Assembly (NCBI GenBank): GCA_964423675.1
Contig: CAYRFP010000002.1
Location: forward strand, 31,302-95,301
Direction of reading: 5' to 3'
Origin: RUG563 sp964423675
GTDB lineage: Bacteria; Bacillota; Clostridia; Christensenellales; Aristaeellaceae
DNA: 64,000 bases
In this document: in pieces, positions 59,324 through 64,000 of the stretch
Layout: each line of letters opens with the position of its first letter
How positions within the stretch are numbered: the first letter of the stretch is position 1
Made by a program: the position numbers and the translations under genes
Notes under the pieces: generated by a model
What the model was told of the DNA's origin: nothing
The model's input: only the letters and a program-made list of their open reading frames with translations
Database searches by the model: none

Positions 59324-59696
59324 GCCCCAAAAGCAGGAGACCTTCCAGTACACGTATTCGGCCCAGGAACAGGAGGAATTGCTGGCCATCCGCGAAAAGT
59401 ATTTGCCTAAGAAAAGAAACGAGATGGAAGCGCTGCGCCGCTTGGATGCGCTGCCTGGGAAAAAGGCAACGATGGTTTCGATTACTCTGGGCGTGATCGG
59501 CGCTCTAACGCTTGGGCTGGGCATGAGTTTCTGCATGGTGTGGGCGGGTGAATGGCTCATACCGGGCCTTTTCATCGGCGTACTGGGCATTGTGCTGATC
59601 TGCGAGGCTTATCCACTGTATAAGCGCGTTCTCAAGAAGGAGCGCGAACGCCTGGCCCCAGAAATTCTAAGCCTAACGGATGAACTGATGAAATGA
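59316..59696 (+). CDS. Small membrane protein with one GM...PG hairpin, soluble N-terminal helix
   Basis: The 126-residue product starts with a charged helical region (QYTYSAQEQEELLAIREKYLP, then EMEALRRLDALPGKK), followed by a two-helix membrane hairpin (SITLGVIGALTLGLGMSF to LIPGLFIGVLGIVLI, residues about 53-97) and ends with APEILSLTDELMK. The hairpin matches the repeat in the protein at 56202. Proteins with this outline are sometimes labelled dihydropteridine reductase, for which I see no basis. It overlaps the upstream gene by eight bases. Last gene of the locus. Confidence 0.78.
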   Translation: MSEPQKQETFQYTYSAQEQEELLAIREKYLPKKRNEMEALRRLDALPGKKATMVSITLGVIGALTLGLGMSFCMVWAGEWLIPGLFIGVLGIVLICEAYPLYKRVLKKERERLAPEILSLTDELMK

Positions 59697-59705
59697 CGCG
59701 AAAAA

Positions 59706-59756
59706 AGAAAAGACGCTTAGCAGGTGGAGCAATCTGTGCGCTGAGCGTCTTTTTCT
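59706..59756. terminator. Bidirectional terminator between the two-component locus and the MATE gene
   Basis: AAGACGCTTAGC (59710-59721) pairs with GCTGAGCGTCTT (59740-59751), one G-T pair, with A-rich sequence before and TTTTT after, so it can end transcripts from both sides. Confidence 0.85.
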
Positions 59757-59773
59757 TTATGGGGAACTGAGAA

Positions 59774-61153
59774 TTAGCCCAGACCAGCAGCTGAGGGCAA
59801 TGTCCCGGGGCGGGTGACCTGATCACGGTAGCATTTTGCAAAGTACAGAATCTCTGCTACGGCCGTAATCGTCCAGGAGAAAATATAAAGAAGATACAGC
59901 GACAGAATCGTATGGAAATAAGCAAAGACGGTATAGACCCATACCACGCGGAACACGCAGGAGCCCAGGATGACCAAAATGGTAGGCACCAGGCTTTTGC
60001 CCAGTCCCCGGGAGGCGGCAATGGTGCAATCCATAAAAGCAGAAAAAGCATAGGAAATGCCCATGACCTGCAGCCGGGTCATGCCAGCCTGCACAACAAC
60101 GGCGTCCGTAGTAAACAGGGAGAGAAATTGCGGCCCTAGCACCACCAGACCCAGTCCCATCACAGCGCCGATTCCAAAGGAATAGGCCAGGCTGATATAG
60201 TAGCTATGCAGAACGCGCTTGCGCTTGCCAGCTCCGTAATTCTGGCTCATGAAGCTGGAACAGGCGGTATAAAATGCGGCCATCACATCATACACCAGCG
60301 CATCGGCATTGGCTGCCGCCGCGTTTCCTTCCACCACTACAGCGTCAAAGGAGTTGACTCCGGCCTGAATGAACAGATTGGCGATGGCAAAAATAGCGTT
60401 TTGCAATCCTGCGGGCAGGCTCAGTTGCAGAATCATTCCCGCCTTATCCCGACTCAAGCGCAGCTTGCCTGGCCGCAATGCATAGTCCTTTTCCGTCCGC
60501 AGCAACGCAACGATCATGCAAATAGCAGACATCCATTGCGAAGCCGAGCTGGCAATGGCCACGCCTGCTACGCCCAAACGGCAGACGATCACGAAAAACA
60601 GGTTTAATGCCACGTTCAGCACGCCGGCAGCCGCCAGAATATACAGAGGCTTTTTGGTGTCGCCCGCAGCACTGAGCACGGCGTTGCCAAAGTTATAAAG
60701 AGCCAGTGCTGGCATGCCCAGGAAATAAATGTGGAGATAGAGGGTGGCATCGTCGATCAGTTCTTCCTTCGTGCTTAGCATTTCCAACAGGCTACGGGCG
60801 AAAACCAGCCCTGCCAGCAGCGCGATTATGCCGATCAGCAGGCTGAGCAGCGCTGCTGTATGCACCGTTTCTTCCGTGGATTTTCGATCCTTTGCGCCCA
60901 GAAACCGAGCGACATGGACGTTGATGCCGCTGCCTACGCCGATAAGGAAGCCGGTAAACAGCGTGACCAGCACTGCCGTAGACCCCACAGCACCCAGCGA
61001 ATGGGAGCCATCGAAGCGTCCAACCACGGCGATATCCGACATATTGAACAGCACCTGAAGTACATTGGAAAGCATCAGCGGGACGCTGAAGAAAAAAATT
61101 TGTTTGCCAAGCGATCCTTTGGTCATATCCTGGCAGCTTTGATTGCGGATCAT
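59774..61153 (-). CDS. MATE-family multidrug/cation efflux protein
   Basis: MATE proteins export cationic drugs or metabolites in exchange for Na or H. The 459-residue product has twelve membrane segments in two halves of six. The first half starts FFFSVPLMLSNVLQVLFNMSDIAVVG (in parts, residues 20-45), with GVGSGINVHVARFLGAKD near 75; the second half has LSLPAGLQNAIFAIANLFIQAG near 250 and CSSFMSQNYGAGK near 300. These match the NorM/DinF subfamily DinF-like group of Firmicutes. AAGGAGCAGG precedes ATG 61153; the longer frame to 61276 has no site. Substrate unknown. Confidence 0.92.
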   Translation of the reverse strand: MIRNQSCQDMTKGSLGKQIFFFSVPLMLSNVLQVLFNMSDIAVVGRFDGSHSLGAVGSTAVLVTLFTGFLIGVGSGINVHVARFLGAKDRKSTEETVHTAALLSLLIGIIALLAGLVFARSLLEMLSTKEELIDDATLYLHIYFLGMPALALYNFGNAVLSAAGDTKKPLYILAAAGVLNVALNLFFVIVCRLGVAGVAIASSASQWMSAICMIVALLRTEKDYALRPGKLRLSRDKAGMILQLSLPAGLQNAIFAIANLFIQAGVNSFDAVVVEGNAAAANADALVYDVMAAFYTACSSFMSQNYGAGKRKRVLHSYYISLAYSFGIGAVMGLGLVVLGPQFLSLFTTDAVVVQAGMTRLQVMGISYAFSAFMDCTIAASRGLGKSLVPTILVILGSCVFRVVWVYTVFAYFHTILSLYLLYIFSWTITAVAEILYFAKCYRDQVTRPGTLPSAAGLG

Positions 61154-61199
61154 ATTCCTGCTCCTTTGCTTTGGCGGCTCAAGGCGCGCACAAATGCAT

Positions 61200-61228
61200 A
61201 GTATAGCATGTTTGCATCCAGGATTCAA
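61200..61228 (-). promoter_or_regulatory. Promoter of the MATE gene
   Basis: Minus strand TTGAAT (61228-61223), 17 bases, TATACT (61205-61200), 47 bases before the start. Confidence 0.7.
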
Positions 61229-61253
61229 CCCGTAACAAAAAAATGCGGGCAAA

Positions 61254-61281
61254 GCATAGGGGCGCACATAATCCATACACG
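61254..61281 (+). promoter_or_regulatory. Candidate SigE promoter of sipL
   Basis: GCATAGG (61254-61260), 13 bases, CATACACG (61274-61281). The Bacillus SigE consensus is about KMATATW, 13-15 bases, CATACANT; five of seven and seven of eight positions fit. No SigA-type -10 stands nearby. sipL is controlled by SigE in Clostridioides difficile. Confidence 0.5.
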
Positions 61282-61322
61282 GCAGGAATAACCATAATCA
61301 GAAGCGATAGGAGGGAAGAAGG

Positions 61323-62858
61323 ATGGAAGTGCAATTCATTCGTGAAAATATGGATGCAGAGCGACAGTTGTGGGCAAAGCCCGTGCAAATCACCGTGGAA
61401 ACCGAAGCGGCGCTGCCGGGCGGGCTGCGGGAAGAAGCCAGGGTCTATTTTGCGGATGCATCGGCTCGAATCAACGGCGGCGAGGCGGCGGGCAGCCGGG
61501 TGACCACGGATGGGCGCGTAACTTTTCATGTGCTGTATGCGCAGGGGGATTTAAGCCGCGTTGCTGCATTGGAAGCCAGCGCAGATTTTTCCCATGCCCT
61601 GCCCCTGCAGGAGGACAATCCGCAGAATGCAGCCCTGCGGTTAACGCCGCGAGCAGAGGTGCAGCATGTAAGCGCCAAGGCATTTAATGGACGCGTGATT
61701 ATGCGGGCAATCTTGCAATTGACTGCCGAAGCCTTTTCGCCCGCGCCTATATCCTTCGTGCGGGATGTGGAAACGGGGGAAAACGTTCAGCGGGCCTTGC
61801 AGACACTGCAAATCCAGCGCGTCGTGGGAGAGGGCGAAGGCCAGACGCTGCTGCGGGATGAATTCGAACTGTCGGAGGTACTTCAGATCCAGGAGACGCT
61901 GTATGCCACAGCGCAGGCTCAGGTGGAAGATATATTAGGCGGGGCGGATGGCCGCGCCACCGTGGTGGGCACGATTCATCTGGAAGCCTATCATGCCTCT
62001 GCCATGCCGGGGCGGCCGCTGGTTTATACCCGCCATGTCATGCCTTTTGAGCAGGTGGTGAATCTATCCGGCGCGCTGGGGGACGCTATGGCTGCCCGAA
62101 GCGAGGTGCGGGATGTGGCTGTGCTCAGCCAGGATAACAGCGAAGGCGGAAAGTTGATGCGTGCAGAGGTACAGCTTTATACTGAGGCGACAGCTATCGA
62201 AAATCAGGAAATCACGGCGCTGCGGGATGTGTTTACCACCGAAGGGGAAAATGTGCAGACCACGGTTCGCCCGGTTACGTTGCGCACCGGCATGATCAAT
62301 GAGCAGACTGCTGAAAGCGGACGAACCATTCTGGCGCTGGCGGAAGGATCACCCCGCGTGAAAACGCCGTTGCTGGCTTTTGCAAGGCCATTGCTGGTGA
62401 AAGCGGAACGTCAGCGGGAAAAGCTGGCGGCGGAGGGCATTTTGGAAATAACGCTGATTTATCTGACGGATGAAAGCGCCGTGCCAATCGCTGTGGAGCA
62501 GGAGGAGCCCTTCCAGGTTGTATTTTCCACCCAGGCTGGGCCGGAGGATCAGCTGAGCTTGACAGCGTCTCAGGTGGAGGCCAGCGCTGTGACGGGGGAT
62601 CGGGTAGAATTGAAGTATGTTTTGCAACTCAGCGCTCAGGGCGTTCGCACGGCTGAGGCCGAGGTGGTCACGGAAGCGGTGACTGTGGATGCAGCGCCGA
62701 TGGAGCCGGGCATTGCGCTGTATTTCCTGCAACCGGGCGAAAACGCATGGGACGTGGCCAAACGCTATCGCATTCCATTGGATACGCTGAAACAGCTGAA
62801 CCACGAACTTCCGGACGAGCCGCAGCCGGGAACGCCGGTATTAGCTTACAGGCGATAA
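61323..62858 (+). CDS. sipL: SipL-like spore coat morphogenetic protein (SPOCS domains plus LysM)
   Basis: SipL binds the coat ATPase SpoIVA through its C-terminal LysM domain and is needed for coat assembly in C. difficile. The 511-residue product has three SPOCS (DUF3794)-type beta-rich segments (about 25-165, 185-300, 310-455), recognisable by repeated V..V.F...Y....-like strands such as GRVTFHVLYAQGDLS and LEITLIYLTDES, and a C-terminal LysM (residues 463-511, FLQPGENAWDVAKRYRIP, LKQLNHELPD, PGTPVLAY). No signal peptide, as expected of a mother-cell cytoplasmic coat protein. AGGAGGG precedes the ATG. Its end overlaps the convergent gene by 13 bases. Confidence 0.9.
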   Translation: MEVQFIRENMDAERQLWAKPVQITVETEAALPGGLREEARVYFADASARINGGEAAGSRVTTDGRVTFHVLYAQGDLSRVAALEASADFSHALPLQEDNPQNAALRLTPRAEVQHVSAKAFNGRVIMRAILQLTAEAFSPAPISFVRDVETGENVQRALQTLQIQRVVGEGEGQTLLRDEFELSEVLQIQETLYATAQAQVEDILGGADGRATVVGTIHLEAYHASAMPGRPLVYTRHVMPFEQVVNLSGALGDAMAARSEVRDVAVLSQDNSEGGKLMRAEVQLYTEATAIENQEITALRDVFTTEGENVQTTVRPVTLRTGMINEQTAESGRTILALAEGSPRVKTPLLAFARPLLVKAERQREKLAAEGILEITLIYLTDESAVPIAVEQEEPFQVVFSTQAGPEDQLSLTASQVEASAVTGDRVELKYVLQLSAQGVRTAEAEVVTEAVTVDAAPMEPGIALYFLQPGENAWDVAKRYRIPLDTLKQLNHELPDEPQPGTPVLAYRR

Positions 62859-63277
62859 GCAAGAAACAGAGAAACAAGCAAGAGGACGCATCCAAGGAGC
62901 CAGGCAAGACGGCGAGACAACCGCGCATGCAGCACTCGGCCGCACACGCAAGAGGAGAACAAAAGTGCGCCTGCCAAGAGAGGAACGCGGTGCAGCGTGG
63001 ATGCCGGAAAGCACAGGGTGTAAAGCCACTGCACGCCCCCGAAAATGCAGCTGATAGCCAATGCACCGCTGCTAAACGCAAAAAACAGCCGGGCGGGCTG
63101 CAAAGTCCGTCGGTGGGGATAAATGGAAGGCGGGGCGGGAAGCAGCAGCGCGCCCAGCGTCAGCCAGCCAAGCAGCGCCACGATTCCGCCGCCCGCATGC
63201 CCGGTCGGAGCCGCCAGCAGCAGGGCCGGCGCGCCCCGGATAATCCACCGTTGCATACGGGCGGCGTCCGTATTCAT
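62846..63277 (-). CDS. Membrane protein of unknown function, coupled to a YhcN-like lipoprotein
   Basis: The 143-residue product has about four membrane segments and a short basic N-terminus; the second half has CFPASTLHRVPLLAGALLFSS and ends VLLLVSLFLAYRL. No family is recognised. The ATG overlaps the lipoprotein stop (ATGA), so the two are made together, which suggests a role at the spore or cell envelope. Base composition is like its neighbours. Low information content means a chance frame cannot be fully excluded, but the coupling argues for a real gene. Confidence 0.6.
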   Translation of the reverse strand: MNTDAARMQRWIIRGAPALLLAAPTGHAGGGIVALLGWLTLGALLLPAPPSIYPHRRTLQPARLFFAFSSGALAISCIFGGVQWLYTLCFPASTLHRVPLLAGALLFSSCVCGRVLHARLSRRLAWLLGCVLLLVSLFLAYRL

Positions 63278-63840
63278 TCGCTGTATACCGTGATCTGGTT
63301 CATCAATTCCTCTCCCTGAGAGGAAATGGCGGCCAGGGAAGATGCTTCGTCCAGCGCTTTGGCCAGAGCTTCAATTTCCTTTACTTGGGCTTCGTCACTA
63401 GAAACGGCCACACCGGTAATGGCTTTATCCACCGTTTGGATGCGGCTGAGGATCATTTTCTTCATCCGTTCATCCGTCTGCCCTTGATACTGGCTGTTGT
63501 ATTTCACGCCGACAAGCGCCTGTGTGCCAAGAGCGACCACATACGCATCGTCCACCTCGGATAGCTTGCCAATCGCATCTTCCATTTCTTCCGATTCCTT
63601 TTTCGCGTCTTCCAATGAAGAAACGCCACCCATGCCGGGCAGAGCGCTTCCATCTGGCATAACGGATGCGTCAGGCTGCGGGCTGGAGAGCATGTCCGTT
63701 GCCGTGCCGGGGGAAACGCTGGGCAAAGTATCCGTTACTGCGGGAGAGGGGGAAGAAAGAGTGTCCGCATTGCTGGCGCAGCCGGCCAGCACCGCTGCCG
63801 CTAATGTGAGCAGCAGCATGAGCAACCAAAGTTTTTTCAA
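63274..63840 (-). CDS. YhcN/YlaJ-family sporulation lipoprotein
   Basis: The 188-residue product begins with a lipoprotein signal (KKLWLLMLLLTLAAAVLAGC, lipobox LAGC). A Ser/Pro-rich spacer follows, then a domain (about 85-188) with IGKLSEVDDAYVVALGTQALVGVKYN, split at residues 97-122, and KMILSRIQTVDKAITGVAVSSD, the pattern of YhcN/YlaJ lipoproteins found in the spore inner membrane. No ATG fits; TTG 63840 has GAGGAGG ten bases upstream, and that site lies in the arm of a strong hairpin. Confidence 0.85.
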   Translation of the reverse strand: MKKLWLLMLLLTLAAAVLAGCASNADTLSSPSPAVTDTLPSVSPGTATDMLSSPQPDASVMPDGSALPGMGGVSSLEDAKKESEEMEDAIGKLSEVDDAYVVALGTQALVGVKYNSQYQGQTDERMKKMILSRIQTVDKAITGVAVSSDEAQVKEIEALAKALDEASSLAAISSQGEELMNQITVYSE

Positions 63841-63847
63841 GCAAAAT

Positions 63848-63880
63848 CGCCTCCTCGCGGCTATTGTGCGCAAGGAGGCG
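63848..63880 (-). promoter_or_regulatory. Hairpin that hides the ribosome site of the YhcN-like gene
   Basis: On the minus strand a twelve-pair stem (63880-63869 with 63859-63848, one G-U pair) with a nine-base loop. The 3' arm contains GAGGAGG, the ribosome site for TTG 63840. Only ATTTT follows, so a terminator is less likely than control of translation. Confidence 0.55.
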
Positions 63881-63969
63881 ATCAATTATCATAGGCAAAA
63901 AACAACAAAAATGAAAACTTTGCTTCAAACTCCGGCCGATCCACACAGAGAAAGGCCAGGCTTTTGGAT

Positions 63970-64000
63970 TTAATACAGCGTGCAGCCGCCGATGAATTCC
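63970..64000 (-). CDS. 3' end of an unidentified gene (partial)
   Basis: At the right edge a minus-strand frame ends EFIGGCTLY followed by TAA. Only ten codons are visible, so neither product nor reality can be judged. If real, it lies 130 bases upstream of the YhcN-like lipoprotein gene on the same strand. Confidence 0.3.
   Translation of the reverse strand, partial: EFIGGCTLY

Noticed and set aside
1..64000. CRISPR arrays, insertion sequences, prophage, rRNA or tRNA genes
   Set aside because: No regularly spaced repeats, transposase-like products, phage structural genes or recognisable cloverleaf or rRNA segments were seen on reading; a tRNA could still be missed by eye.

Overview
The window reads as chromosome from a GC-rich, spore-forming member of the Clostridia (Firmicutes). 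The evidence is a spoIIGA-sigE pair, a gerA-type germination operon, sipL (SPOCS plus LysM), a YhcN/YlaJ-type lipoprotein, PolC-type DNA polymerase III, glgC/glgD pairing, and the Firmicutes order rplU-prp-rpmA. Genus cannot be fixed from sequence alone; a gut clostridial lineage such as Christensenellales is a guess. No rRNA, tRNA, CRISPR array, prophage or insertion sequence was recognised, and coding density is high.

Layout. 0-6 kb: 3' end of an archaeal-type glycerol-1-phosphate dehydrogenase, spoIIGA-sigE, and the convergent gerAA-AB-AC operon. 6-17.4 kb: a small NrdD-like protein, a broken kinase-like gene, then a long minus-strand operon read frr, small ORF, uppS, cdsA, dxr, rseP, ispG, polC, with copZ behind. 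It joins isoprenoid precursor synthesis, undecaprenyl and phospholipid synthesis, intramembrane proteolysis and replication. 17.4-22.7 kb: a cation efflux gene divergent from a TetM/EF-G-like GTPase fused to a NYN ribonuclease domain, then rplU-prp-rpmA. 22.7-26.8 kb: tandem GNAT protein, YkuD protein, S41-like peptidase, VanW protein. 27-33.5 kb: an eight-gene shikimate operon from DAHP synthase to chorismate plus chorismate mutase. 33.6-47.3 kb: a 2,465-residue cyclic beta-1,2-glucan synthase-like protein divergent from glgBCDA. 47.3-55.9 kb: pepT, pyridoxal kinase, DinB-like protein, metallophosphoesterase, an RNase PH-RdgB fusion, an FRG-domain protein, queH, a LMW phosphatase-biotin ligase fusion, and rpsT. 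56-64 kb: a two-component system embedded among small membrane proteins, a MATE transporter, sipL, and a lipoprotein pair.

Best candidates for undescribed biology: the ribosomal-protection GTPase-NYN fusion (18.8-21.5 kb); the arginine-phosphatase-like domain fused to biotin ligase (54.2-55.4 kb); the two-component module whose two promoters carry the same 12-mer at the same distance from the -10 (56.1-59.7 kb); and a glycogen synthase with a repeated basic tail (47.1-47.3 kb). Several genes look damaged: sigE has an in-frame TAG followed by family-like codons, ispG is frameshifted in its conserved core, and two other loci are frameshifted remnants. Either this strain is losing sporulation and other functions, or the assembly carries base errors. 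Raw reads would tell.
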